NCBI RefSeq assembly: GCF_001661345.1
Contig: NW_017962922.1
Coordinates: forward strand, 531,037 to 595,036
From: Ascoidea rubescens DSM 1968
Lineage: Eukaryota; Ascomycota; Saccharomycetes; Ascoideales; Ascoideaceae
Direction: 5' to 3'
DNA length: 64,000 nt
Shown: positions 49,081 to 58,385 of the stretch, one piece after another
Numbering within the stretch: position 1 is the stretch's first letter
Layout of the letters: each line of letters begins with the position of its first letter
Translations under genes and position numbers: made by a program
The notes under the pieces: model-generated
Seen by the model: only the letters and a program-made list of their open reading frames with translations
Told to the model about the DNA's origin: nothing
The model's database searches: none

Positions 49081-49758
49081 ATGCTCAGTCCATTTAGATG
49101 CATTTTGTTAGGTGCTCCTGGTGCTGGAAAAGGAACACAGCTAACTAGATTGGTCAAGCACCATCCAGACTTGTGCACTGTTATTAGTGGGAACTTATTG
49201 AGACAAGAAATCTCTTCAAAGACCCCAATTGGTTTGGAGGTTGAAAACACAATTAAAAAAGGTGGTTTGGTGCCAGACAGTCTTATCATCGACTTGATAT
49301 TCAAAAATCTTAAGATTGAGAAGTTGCTAAATGACTCAAGGTCTTGGTTATTAGATGGGTTTCCTAGAACTGTTACTCAGGCCTTGAAACTCGATGAAAA
49401 TTTAAGTAAACACAATTCTTTGATCAATTTGGTTGTCGAGTTAAAAGTTCCAGAAAGTGTAATTTTGGAAAGAATCGAAAATAGGTGGATTCACCAACCA
49501 TCTGGCAGAGTTTATAATATACAGTACAATCCTCCCAGAGTTCCAAATAAAGACGATGTTACTGGTGAACCATTAACAAAAAGACCAGATGATAACGCTG
49601 AAGTTTTCAAAAAAAGGTTAGAGACCTATTACAACGAAGCAACTCCATTAAAAGAGTACTACCAAAAAAGAGGCATATTACATAGCGTTGAAGGCGAGAC
49701 CTCTGATATCATATTTCCAAAATTGATAAAGTTAATAGAAAACAAATTTAGTGTTTAG
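49081..49758 (+). CDS. ADK2: Mitochondrial GTP:AMP phosphotransferase (adenylate kinase 3 type)
   Basis: Adenylate kinase family enzyme of 225 residues, closest to yeast Adk2, which uses GTP to phosphorylate AMP in the mitochondrial matrix. The ATG at 49081 is used; four codons upstream the frame begins only with a TTG. The P-loop is GAPGAGKGT at residues 11-19. SGNLLRQEI, WLLDGFPRT and ERIENRWIHQPSGRVYNIQYNPP form the AMP site and the long LID domain. The LID lacks the four Cys of zinc-binding bacterial forms. TGEPLTKRPDD and GETSDIIFPKL match yeast Adk2. No separate presequence is seen, as in yeast Adk2, where the N-terminus directs import. No CTG codon occurs. Confidence 0.94.
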   Translation: MLSPFRCILLGAPGAGKGTQLTRLVKHHPDLCTVISGNLLRQEISSKTPIGLEVENTIKKGGLVPDSLIIDLIFKNLKIEKLLNDSRSWLLDGFPRTVTQALKLDENLSKHNSLINLVVELKVPESVILERIENRWIHQPSGRVYNIQYNPPRVPNKDDVTGEPLTKRPDDNAEVFKKRLETYYNEATPLKEYYQKRGILHSVEGETSDIIFPKLIKLIENKFSV

Positions 49759-50132
49759 ACTTGGATATTCCATAGATAAATAGACCCATTTTTTGCTACA
49801 TTTAGTCGTTTTCAATCAACAGACACAATAAATTAGAACATAAATTCAGTTTTCGGCGTTTCTTTGCTAGAAATTGAGTAAATTGAGCAAAAAGCACAAA
49901 AAGAAATAGAAATTTATTAGGCTTCGAACCAAAAAACTAGATTTAAAACAGTAATCATACACAATTATATAACAGTTACATCATCAAATAATTCATTAAA
50001 AGCTTCCAGACTTAAAAAACAACTATGATTTAAAACATAAAGGTTACAATGTACATTAAAAAATTAAAAAACCCAAACTAAAAACATAAAATATTAATAA
50101 AAAAAAAAAGTTGGGAAAAATTAAAAAAAAAC
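49759..50132. other. Convergent ADK2/XRN1 spacer
   Basis: This 374-base A-rich spacer lies between two 3' ends. A tRNA B-box-like GGTTCGAAGCC occurs on the minus strand near 49920, but no tRNA fold accompanies it. Nothing else is recognised. Confidence 0.55.
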
Positions 50133-53100
50133 CTAATCATCACTAGTTCTCTCGTCATTTGCAGTCCTATTATAAGATCCTCCATAATAATGACGATTGT
50201 TATATTTTTTTTGATTAGGACTAAAACCAGAACCGTTGCTATTGCTATTTCTATTATTTCTATCATTATTTCGGAAATTGCCTCTTCCGTTTCTATTGTT
50301 TCGACCACCCCTACCTCTTTGATTATAGTTCGAACTTCTTTGACCTCTGGGCTCATTAGGAACATAACCATCATGCTGTAGAAATTGATTGTTGTTATTA
50401 TTAATGTTAACAGTCGCATTGTTTGGCCCTGTGTTCGAGGGATTAAAGACTGATTCTTGTGATATATTTTGAGTTTCTTGTTGTTGATTTTCATCAGGAG
50501 AATTAATTTTGAGACCACCAAGTCCTCTGAGTAGCGATTTAACCTCGTTGGTTGCTTCATCATTGGTTGGCAAAACTTGGGCTGGTTCATAAACTGGCGC
50601 CATTACCATTCCATAATTTGATGGAATGAAAATATTGTTTTGATATCCAGGAACCATCATAGGCAGCATTTGAGCACCTGGTGGTAACATCTGCCCTGGA
50701 TGTGGAATAGGAATGAATCCAGGATTTGGATAAAGTGCTCCTTTATTTACTTCCGCCATAATTTCTCCATAAACATTTTTGGCTTGAATTGGCTTGGATA
50801 AATTTTCCAATCTATTACTAGTATTGCTACTATTATTAGATTGAGTGTTTCCTGGCACTTTTTCAGTTTTAGTACTTTGTGAACCTCTTAATAACGCTAG
50901 TAATTCCCTAGATCCGTCTGATTTGACTGTATGATCTGCTTTCTTGTCATTTTCTTTTGAAGATTCATTTGTGGTGTCTTTTGATGCCTTTTTTGATACA
51001 ACTTGGGATTCTGATATGACCTGCTTGTCAATTTCCTTTTTATGAACCACTTTCTTCGCATATGGTGCTTTAGCATAATGACTTGGAGTTTGACTATACC
51101 CATGGTTATTGTGATTAAAATCACCTTTAAAATGACTTTTGTTCATTTGTAATTTACTCTCCTTTTCTTTCTCTAATGAAGCTTTTGTATGATAAATCAA
51201 TTGCTTGTTTGTAAGATTCAACAAAAATGATGAATCCACAGTAAGACCTCTTTTAGTTTTTAATCGATCTCCTAATGTGTTTCCACTAACCAACGAATTG
51301 TCAAATACAATTTGTAATTTGATCTTACCTGATTCTTCACATAATATTCCCACAACAAAACCCTTCGAAAATAATGGAACTTTACCAAAATTTTGAATAT
51401 AAACAACTCGGTCCCCTAAAGAAAACCTTTGTCTTTTCAATAACTGAAATGAGCTTTTGGGATCAATCACAGCCTCTCTGGGGACTTCTTTAATATTGAT
51501 CGATGTATCCTTACCTGGCACAAGAGAGTATAAGTCAATAAAATCCTCTATCTGTTTGATACTTTCTCTGCTCAAAAGTTCGCTTTCCAAAGTTGTTATA
51601 ATCAATTTTGATTTAACATTTTGTAACCAAGAAGTAATCGTTGCTATTTTTTCTACCAATTCTTCTTCATTCTTAACCTTAGGATACATATCACTAAAAG
51701 AAGGTAAAGAATCAAAACCCAATAAATTTCGTTTCAAATTGTTGAAAAATTCAGGAAAAAAGCTACTATAGTTCTGTATCAATTTAATTGCTAAAGAACT
51801 ATATTCCCAACCTCTAAGTGCTCTTCTGGTATACCCAACAACCTTCAAAGAACGACGCTCAAATTTTAAATCCAATCCAACGTTGATTTTCTTATTTTTG
51901 GGGCCATTTATTATGCATTTTGAAGCAATTCTGGATAAAAATTGTGGATGCAAGTTCAAAAATCGACATGCTTCAGCTGCACGATAATATCTTGAGTTAG
52001 CTTCCTCTTCTACAGCCTTTTGACGTCCAATTTTTGTTTCATATTTTTCGGGTGTCTTAGTAATAGTTAAAGATAGCTTATTTTTTGTATGACCTGCAAC
52101 AACCGCAGAACAACCATACCCAAATGAACCTAAAAATAGCACATGGGATCCAGTTGGAAATTCTTTTGAAAGTGGTAAAGGAGGCTTTTCTTGAAATCTT
52201 AAGTCTTTATTTTTTATATCCTTGACCATCAACTGCAAAGGATAAACTTCTTCGTGATTTGAAAATGTTTTAACATAAGCACCTTGTTCATCTCTGATCA
52301 ATCCATTTGTAGATCTAATGGTAATCAAAACCTCAATTTCATCAAGAATTATACCCTTTGATGAATGGTATTTTGTAGCAAGATCTCCACAAGTTTCATT
52401 GAATTTTGAAACTTCTTCTGAAGATAAAAATATTTTCCTTTTAGGATTAGAGTATTTATCAAACTTATAGGCATATCTTTTGTTTGAAATCTTCACGATT
52501 TGAGATTCTTTAATAAATGGATATGAAAAATAAGCAATTTTACCCAAATATTCAGCACAAAATTCATCAAAATCTCCTCCATTATGGTTCACATCCTCAT
52601 ATTGATTCCTTATGGTTAAAATCATTGATTCTGTCTTTGAAGGTTGATTAAAAATAACAAGATTATCAGTAGATAATTTATAATCAAAAGGAACAGTTTT
52701 TAAAGTAGGGAAATTAGCAAGAGCATCAAGACCTAACTTGACGCCTTTACATAGTCTATTAAATCGATTAACATTCTTAATTTTCGGCAAGACAAATACT
52801 GTTTCAACGCAGTTGTCTTCTTCTAGGTCTTTAAAGGAATTTGGTAGGGGAGATTTGTAGTGATTGGTCACTTGAGGATTAAATTGAAAGATCAAATCAT
52901 TTCCAAAAGTGTTTCTAAATATTTCTTCTGGTGTTAGTTGTGAATCAAAAGGTTGCATTGCTTCAATTAATCTTTTTTCGTCAACAAATGGCAATTTTAG
53001 AACGTATTCCCACTCAGCTGTTTTTCCGTTTTTATCAACTTCTGCATCAAGTGGATAAAAGTCAAAAATAGGTGATTTAGAGTCAAGCATGAGCTGTCTA

Positions 53101-55295
53101 TAAACTGAAGGCACTAATTTATTTGAGGCACTTGGCAAAACAGCCATCAACTGTTGAAAGGGTTTAAATGGTGTTCCTAAATCAAATTGAATATTGTTTT
53201 CATCACTTAAAATACCTTTGCTAATATCGGAGATCCTTGGAGGAAAATGGTATCTATAAAACCAAGACCAGGAAGAGCAGCCTTTGTAATAATAATCTAA
53301 TACCCATTGTAAACCATCAATATAATTTGTGCACAAATTTGCGAGTTTTTCTGGCTCATCGATGACACTGAAACCAAATTTGCTTTTGTAATAGCTTTCT
53401 TTCCATTTAATGAATTTCTTGTCATAAATAGACTTTTTCAAAAGAACTGAAGTTGCATCTTCAAATATTAAATTATTTGAGAAGGATTTTATTAGTTTAA
53501 TGTTTTTAAAAATTCGATCTTTAAATTCTTCATCTGATTCAAAAGAATCAATGCCATCAATATCAAGTCTTAGAGTGTAGGTGTTTAGTTTTTGGTTATG
53601 AACAATAATCAAGTCTAAATCAAAGGCCAATTTTTTCAAAAAGTTCAAATTTTGATCGAATGAATCATTTGTTGAAATCAAATTATTTGGTATTAACAAT
53701 GAAGGGATGTCTGAATCGTCAATACAGGATAGATCTATAGGTTTTGAATCCAAAGAGTAAAGATCTAGTAACCAAGGCTTGATAAAGTTGAATAAGTTTG
53801 TAGGAACATTTAAATCCTCATCCGAGTCGACATCGGAATCAGTATTGGAGTGGTTATCATTAGAATCGAATGGAGATTCTGAATCCGATACATTGTTGTC
53901 AAGAAGGTTATAAATTGGGACATCTGGAGGGGTAAACAGTTGATGAAGTATATCAGTATTATTAATGAGATCTTCATTATTAATTTTTTGAGATTTATTA
54001 GATTCATTAATAATTAGGTGTTTTCCTTGTTTTTTTCTTTTTTTTTCACCTATAATTGAAATGTTTTCCAACTTTTTATTGAACCATTCAAGATCGATAA
54101 CGTCAGATTCAAAGACTTCAAATTCGAAAATTGACAAGTTATTTAAAAAGTGTTTGAAATTATGGAAATTAATTTTTCCATTGTTGTTCAAGTAATCGTT
54201 TGATTGAATGAGAGAAAGCTTTAGCAATTTGATTAGTAGAGGAAAAGCACCTTTATTTAGATGTAAATCGGGTAAATTTGGTAGGAAATCGTTACCTATA
54301 ACGTATAAAATCAATATAAAGTCATCCAAGATTTTTTCGAAGTCGTAGTTGAATTTCAAGCTTTTTTTCAAGTCAATAAATTCCAATTCTAGATATTCTC
54401 TTAATATTGATAAATGTAATAAGTAGAATTTTTGGTTATCCAAAAAGGAGGAGTTATTTTGAAAAGCGATTGAAGAGTTGTTGTTGTCGTTTTTTGAATT
54501 TCTTTGAAAACCAAACTGGACTTCTTCTCTTAGCAAGGTGAAGTGAGGGTCGTGGGTTACTAAGCCGAGGATGATCAAATCGGCGTCTAAACCATAAAGA
54601 CAGTGTCTTAAATTTGGATTGTAATCATCTTGAGATTTCAAAGATCTTATGTAGTGCATGATTTTATGTTCACCTTCTCCTGGGACTTCGTGACCACTAA
54701 GAATGATGTTACAATTGGCCCAATTTAGATCCTCGGAGACCTTTTTATGGATAAAGAATTTCAAATTTTTTGTCAAGGTGTGCATGAATTCAGTACCGGG
54801 GGTGATCGCACTTGAATCAAAGAGGTTATCATTTTGTTTTCTTATATTCAATTCGTAAGCATCGTCGTAGGGGATTGAATCAAGGTCGTTTGAATGTGAT
54901 TGAAAATTTCCGTTGTGTTTTTTGACTAGACTTTTAATATTTTTTTCAGCATCAAAACTTTTTCTAAATCTTCTTGTTCTTTGTTGGTTCATTTTTGCTC
55001 TTGGGGCAACGCCGTCAATTGCCATGAAGAAGGTTTTTTTTGGTTTGATAATTTCGAATAGGTGTTCAATGTAGGCGAAAATCTTTTGGTATAGTTCGTC
55101 GTCGTTGAGTTTGTCAATTAGGTCGTCGTAGTTGTCAAAGTCGAGGACCTTGCCATTTGAGTTAGCGCAGTTGTGTATGACACCATTCATGTCGAGATAT
55201 AGATTGTCAAATTCCGGTATGAGGTCTTCGTCAATCAATTTGCTTATCAATGGCCATCTTTCGGAGATGAATCTAAAAAACTTTGGAATACCCAT
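50133..55295 (-). CDS. XRN1: 5'-3' exoribonuclease Xrn1
   Basis: Cytoplasmic 5'-3' exonuclease (1720 residues) that degrades decapped mRNA. The start is placed at the ATG giving MGIPKFFRFISERWP, the invariant N-terminus of Xrn1; the frame is open 60 codons further up, but only from a TTG. The catalytic blocks are in order: LYLDMNGVIHNCAN, FMAIDGVAPRAKMNQQRTRRFR, GTEFMHTL, LSGHEVPGEGEHKI, YGLDADLIILGL and VIGNDFLPNLPDLHL. The acidic residues of the active site (for example in DADLI and GNDFLP) are present. Tudor/SH3-like domains follow. The C-terminus is low complexity, with Pro/Gln-rich parts and an Arg-Gly/Asn-rich end (GRGGRNNRNGRGNF). Yeast Xrn1 has 1528 residues. Two CACGTG sites lie upstream (55508 and 55520). 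Confidence 0.96.
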   Translation of the reverse strand: MGIPKFFRFISERWPLISKLIDEDLIPEFDNLYLDMNGVIHNCANSNGKVLDFDNYDDLIDKLNDDELYQKIFAYIEHLFEIIKPKKTFFMAIDGVAPRAKMNQQRTRRFRKSFDAEKNIKSLVKKHNGNFQSHSNDLDSIPYDDAYELNIRKQNDNLFDSSAITPGTEFMHTLTKNLKFFIHKKVSEDLNWANCNIILSGHEVPGEGEHKIMHYIRSLKSQDDYNPNLRHCLYGLDADLIILGLVTHDPHFTLLREEVQFGFQRNSKNDNNNSSIAFQNNSSFLDNQKFYLLHLSILREYLELEFIDLKKSLKFNYDFEKILDDFILILYVIGNDFLPNLPDLHLNKGAFPLLIKLLKLSLIQSNDYLNNNGKINFHNFKHFLNNLSIFEFEVFESDVIDLEWFNKKLENISIIGEKKRKKQGKHLIINESNKSQKINNEDLINNTDILHQLFTPPDVPIYNLLDNNVSDSESPFDSNDNHSNTDSDVDSDEDLNVPTNLFNFIKPWLLDLYSLDSKPIDLSCIDDSDIPSLLIPNNLISTNDSFDQNLNFLKKLAFDLDLIIVHNQKLNTYTLRLDIDGIDSFESDEEFKDRIFKNIKLIKSFSNNLIFEDATSVLLKKSIYDKKFIKWKESYYKSKFGFSVIDEPEKLANLCTNYIDGLQWVLDYYYKGCSSWSWFYRYHFPPRISDISKGILSDENNIQFDLGTPFKPFQQLMAVLPSASNKLVPSVYRQLMLDSKSPIFDFYPLDAEVDKNGKTAEWEYVLKLPFVDEKRLIEAMQPFDSQLTPEEIFRNTFGNDLIFQFNPQVTNHYKSPLPNSFKDLEEDNCVETVFVLPKIKNVNRFNRLCKGVKLGLDALANFPTLKTVPFDYKLSTDNLVIFNQPSKTESMILTIRNQYEDVNHNGGDFDEFCAEYLGKIAYFSYPFIKESQIVKISNKRYAYKFDKYSNPKRKIFLSSEEVSKFNETCGDLATKYHSSKGIILDEIEVLITIRSTNGLIRDEQGAYVKTFSNHEEVYPLQLMVKDIKNKDLRFQEKPPLPLSKEFPTGSHVLFLGSFGYGCSAVVAGHTKNKLSLTITKTPEKYETKIGRQKAVEEEANSRYYRAAEACRFLNLHPQFLSRIASKCIINGPKNKKINVGLDLKFERRSLKVVGYTRRALRGWEYSSLAIKLIQNYSSFFPEFFNNLKRNLLGFDSLPSFSDMYPKVKNEEELVEKIATITSWLQNVKSKLIITTLESELLSRESIKQIEDFIDLYSLVPGKDTSINIKEVPREAVIDPKSSFQLLKRQRFSLGDRVVYIQNFGKVPLFSKGFVVGILCEESGKIKLQIVFDNSLVSGNTLGDRLKTKRGLTVDSSFLLNLTNKQLIYHTKASLEKEKESKLQMNKSHFKGDFNHNNHGYSQTPSHYAKAPYAKKVVHKKEIDKQVISESQVVSKKASKDTTNESSKENDKKADHTVKSDGSRELLALLRGSQSTKTEKVPGNTQSNNSSNTSNRLENLSKPIQAKNVYGEIMAEVNKGALYPNPGFIPIPHPGQMLPPGAQMLPMMVPGYQNNIFIPSNYGMVMAPVYEPAQVLPTNDEATNEVKSLLRGLGGLKINSPDENQQQETQNISQESVFNPSNTGPNNATVNINNNNNQFLQHDGYVPNEPRGQRSSNYNQRGRGGRNNRNGRGNFRNNDRNNRNSNSNGSGFSPNQKKYNNRHYYGGSYNRTANDERTSDD

Positions 55296-55772
55296 GGATG
55301 AGTATGAAAAGCGAGCAACGAGAGAAACAAGAGCAGTTAAGGAAGGGAAGAAAGAGGAAGAGGTGAGTAGTAAAAGAGTATGTATATGGAAATACCTATT
55401 GAGGGATGTGCAATTGGCAATCGATACGAAGAGTTGGATTACAGTGGTTGATGTCCTTTGGAGATTATATTTCAAGAACTAAATCAAGAGAGATATGGAA
55501 GGCAAACCACGTGAGATAGCACGTGCGTGAAAGCCTTGTTTGAAAAACCAGTCACGTTTGAGAACGACCCGATCGGGAAGGAAGGTGAATCTATATTATA
55601 TTATATGTAAGAATGTAACAGAATTGTAAGAAAATGAGTAGAATGGATGTAGGAGGGGGAGGAAAAAGAAAGAATGAATGAAAGAAAGAAAGGAAAAAGT
55701 AAGCATTAGAAACATTAAAAGAGGATATCAGTAGAAGTAAAAAAGTAGACTATTGATGGTATAGTATTGTAG
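55296..55772. promoter_or_regulatory. XRN1 promoter region
   Basis: This 477-base region lies between the end of the Asn-rich gene and XRN1, both on the minus strand. Two palindromic CACGTG sites lie 12 bases apart (55508-55513 and 55520-55525), with a CCCGATCGGG palindrome at about 55568-55577. Nearer the Asn-rich gene the DNA is GAAAG-rich. Confidence 0.5.
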
Positions 55773-57002
55773 TTATACAGTGTTTGGAGTCCCCATGAAT
55801 TTGAAAGTATTGAGCATGTTTTTGAAGGGTTTGTTTGTGAACATTTTATTTTTGATAGTTTCATTGGTAAAAGTGGCATTAGGATTAATTTCGTCATTAG
55901 TATCTAATTGGACAACGTTTTTGTTTTTGTTTGTGTTTGTGATGTTGTTGAAATTGTTATTTATGGCATTGTTATTTAGATTTAAGTTAAAAAAGAAGTC
56001 GTTTAGTTTTAGTTTTGAGTTAAATTTGGAGTTGATTATTTTTTTTTTCTTTTTTGGACTTGAAGGAATATTGTTATTGGTGTCAGTTTCGTTTTCGATA
56101 TCAGTAATGTCAGTTTCATCATCTAGTTGGTCTAGGTGAAATTTTTGATTTAGTTTTTTTGATTTTTTTTTGTTTTTGATTTTTCTGTTTTTTTTAATCT
56201 TTAGAATGGTGTTGTTTTCAGTATCGGTGGGATCAGTTAGGTCAGTTTTATCAGTTTTATCAGTTTTATCAGTTTTATCAGTTTCCTCGCCGTTATCGAT
56301 ATCATTTTCCAAGTCTGAGTAGTAAGATTCGAAAGGCGTGAATGAAACAAACTGGTTATTGTTATTAGATGTGTTGTTGTTGTTGTTGTTGTTAGGCAAG
56401 TTTGAGATATCTTTTAGTTGATTGTCATTTATGTATAGATTCTGGTAATTTTTTCTTGAGTTGACTCTGAAGGATATGTTTGTTGGATTGATATATTTTG
56501 ATTTGAAATCGTCGTAGATAAACGATTCGTATTTGTTTTGGGCAGTGTTATTGTTGTTTTTGTTGTATAGTAGTGAGCTCTTCCTTTTGTTGTTGGTGAT
56601 ATAATTGTAATTAGTGTTGTAGTTGTTGTATTTATTGAACAAGTTTTTTGGATTTGAGTCATTGCTTGGAACGTATTCGATGGAATTCAACAAAAATTTC
56701 ATTTTGTTGCTACTAGTATTCGCGTTAGAATTAGCAATGCAACTGGCAATGCCACTGGCATTTTGATTTTGATTTTGATGATTATGATTGAATCTTGAAT
56801 TGATAGAATCATACTCATCATTGCTTATGATACTTGATATGTCATTAAAATTGGAAAAGGAAGCGTTTTTTCTCAATACTATAGTTTGGTTTTCTATTAT
56901 CTTTGTATTTGAATTGATAGAGGTGGAAACCGTCACATCAGTTAGAGAGATACTGGAGTTTGACTTTGAATTGTTTAGATATATAAAGTTGTTCAAGCTC
57001 AT
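55773..57002 (-). CDS. Asn-rich protein with TDK repeats, function unknown
   Basis: Open frame of 409 residues, on the minus strand upstream of XRN1; I do not recognise it. It is very rich in Asn, Ser and Lys. Features seen are an NQNQN stretch near residue 76, an acidic region with TDKTDKTDKTDKTDLTD near 238-255, two basic clusters (KIKKNRKIKNKKKSKK and SPKKKKKI) that could act as nuclear signals, and a C-terminus FKNMLNTFKFMGTPNTV. The segment QFVSFTPFESYYSDLEND is the least biased and may be a conserved motif. The long uninterrupted frame in AT-rich DNA and defined ends support a real gene, but there is no homology evidence. Confidence 0.6.
   Translation of the reverse strand: MSLNNFIYLNNSKSNSSISLTDVTVSTSINSNTKIIENQTIVLRKNASFSNFNDISSIISNDEYDSINSRFNHNHQNQNQNASGIASCIANSNANTSSNKMKFLLNSIEYVPSNDSNPKNLFNKYNNYNTNYNYITNNKRKSSLLYNKNNNNTAQNKYESFIYDDFKSKYINPTNISFRVNSRKNYQNLYINDNQLKDISNLPNNNNNNNTSNNNNQFVSFTPFESYYSDLENDIDNGEETDKTDKTDKTDKTDLTDPTDTENNTILKIKKNRKIKNKKKSKKLNQKFHLDQLDDETDITDIENETDTNNNIPSSPKKKKKIINSKFNSKLKLNDFFFNLNLNNNAINNNFNNITNTNKNKNVVQLDTNDEINPNATFTNETIKNKMFTNKPFKNMLNTFKFMGTPNTV
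56233..56286. repeat. Twelve-base? CAGTTTTAT unit repeat encoding TDK
   Basis: Four tandem copies of a nine-base unit (CAGTTTTAT on the plus strand), flanked by two degenerate copies, lie inside the Asn-rich gene and encode Thr-Asp-Lys repeats. The unit length is nine bases, keeping frame. Confidence 0.8.
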
Positions 57003-58385
57003 TTATTGATTGACGATGATGTGAATTGACTGATTTCAATTAAAAACAAAAAACGAAATAAAGGTGATAAAGTATAGCAAAGTGGATAATTGTCTTTATA
57101 AAAGGAAATGGAAAACCCTTATTGTAGCAATTCTAAAAAGACAGTGATTAGACTAACAAAATAGTGCCAAATAAAGAAGAATTTATACTCGTAGAAAAAA
57201 GACACCCAATATCAGAATAAACCTTAAGTGACTTTTGAGCTGACTATGAGGTGGAAAGGGTTGTTGAATGGGAATAGTGGTGAATAATTATCATACAATC
57301 CAGCAGGTGAACAAATCTTAATGGGTCTGGGATCGGTTTATAGAGCGACGGTCGTCCTCCGTTTTGTAGCAAATGTGCGTCGTTTGGCAACTGCAAAAAC
57401 ACGTCGCCAGCGACACGGTTCCTTGCCACGACCGCCGCTAATTGGTCCACTGCGGGAGGCAGCAGTGTGTGCAGTTTTAGCGAGTCAGGCTGCAATGGTT
57501 CCGCGCCCGCATCGCTGGCCACTGCACATGTGCCGCAGCTTCCGCTCCTTGTTCTGCTCCGCTCTGGCTGAATTTCTGTGCTGAACAAATTCCCGACGCA
57601 GTGCACATTACCGCCTATCACACTCGCAAAACCTGTTTCTCACGTCCATGAGTCACCACCGGGCCAACCGCTGCAAGTGCGTTCGCTGTTCAAATCGCTC
57701 TTGTGGGAATGCCGCTTTCAAAACAGTGCCTTGAAAACCAAACGCAGGTCACTGCAGTCAATTAGACTACAATTTACGCTTACGTAACCAGCCGCCTCAA
57801 CAAGCAGGATAAACCGTATCTCTGTTTCAATGTTGTTTTTATTGTTAGGAGCTTCCTGTCTCCCAAACCCTATCTTCAGCACAAAAGCTTCATTGATGGT
57901 TAAAACAACCCAACTGAATACCTGACTTGATAATTGTTTTCTCTCTTTCTTTTTCTTTGCTCAAGGCTTTTCTCCGTCTGCACGCAAACTTTAACCGGCT
58001 TTTGAGTCTGTGTTTAGGTTCCCGTCAACACCCGAACCAGATATACTTTCAACATCTGGTCACGCGACCATCTCCTTCTCACTTTCTATTTATGTTTCCT
58101 CTTTTCTCTTTTATATTATACCTAACTATTGGAACTATTGGACTTAATACTTCTTGCAAACTTTACAAGACCCAAAATACACCTAATTATTCGTTGTTTT
58201 TGACCCAACCTTTAGTCAAAACAATACTTAACTGAATAACAAATTACATCCATCAATATGTCTTCCAGTATGCTTTTATTTGGTTTTAGAAGATATATAA
58301 ATACGTCAAGAACCTGTCTTCTATCCTATCCATTCATCTGAATCTGCATTCACAAAATAATAACTGCTTTGACTCACTTTACACA
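57003..58385. other. Divergent intergenic region with GC island B
   Basis: This region of about 1.4 kb lies between the Asn-rich gene and the LRR gene, both transcribed away from it. The left 300 bases are AT-rich, 57310-57790 is GC-rich (see separate entry), and the right part is CT-rich. It ends with a TATATAA box at 58294-58300, 86 bases before the LRR-gene ATG. The frame at 57927-58235 is not protein-like. Confidence 0.65.
57310..57790. other. GC-rich island B
   Basis: About 480 bases of GC-rich DNA; the 60 bases from 57481 are 67% GC by count, in an AT-rich setting. Both strands are open in places by composition alone. A 30-base segment around 57697-57724 (TGGGAATGCCGCTTT core) and a second around 57766-57781 (ACTACAATTTACGCTT) have counterparts in the same order in island A. 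AACCCTA lies just beyond it at 57866-57872. No known RNA gene is recognised. Confidence 0.6.

Noticed and set aside
49915-49930. tRNA-like B box (GGTTCGAAGCC on the minus strand)
   Set aside because: No A box at the right distance and no acceptor or anticodon stem can be drawn in the A-rich surroundings.
55296-55475. 60-residue N-terminal extension of XRN1
   Set aside because: It begins at a TTG, not an ATG, and Xrn1 proteins start MGIPKFF, which is found at 55295.
57244-57621. Open frame of 125 codons on the minus strand in GC island B
   Set aside because: Same composition effect as in island A; an overlapping frame is open on the other strand and no protein family is recognised.
57927-58235. 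102-codon frame upstream of the LRR gene
   Set aside because: Low-complexity Leu/Phe/Ser translation of a CT-rich promoter stretch with no recognisable motif.
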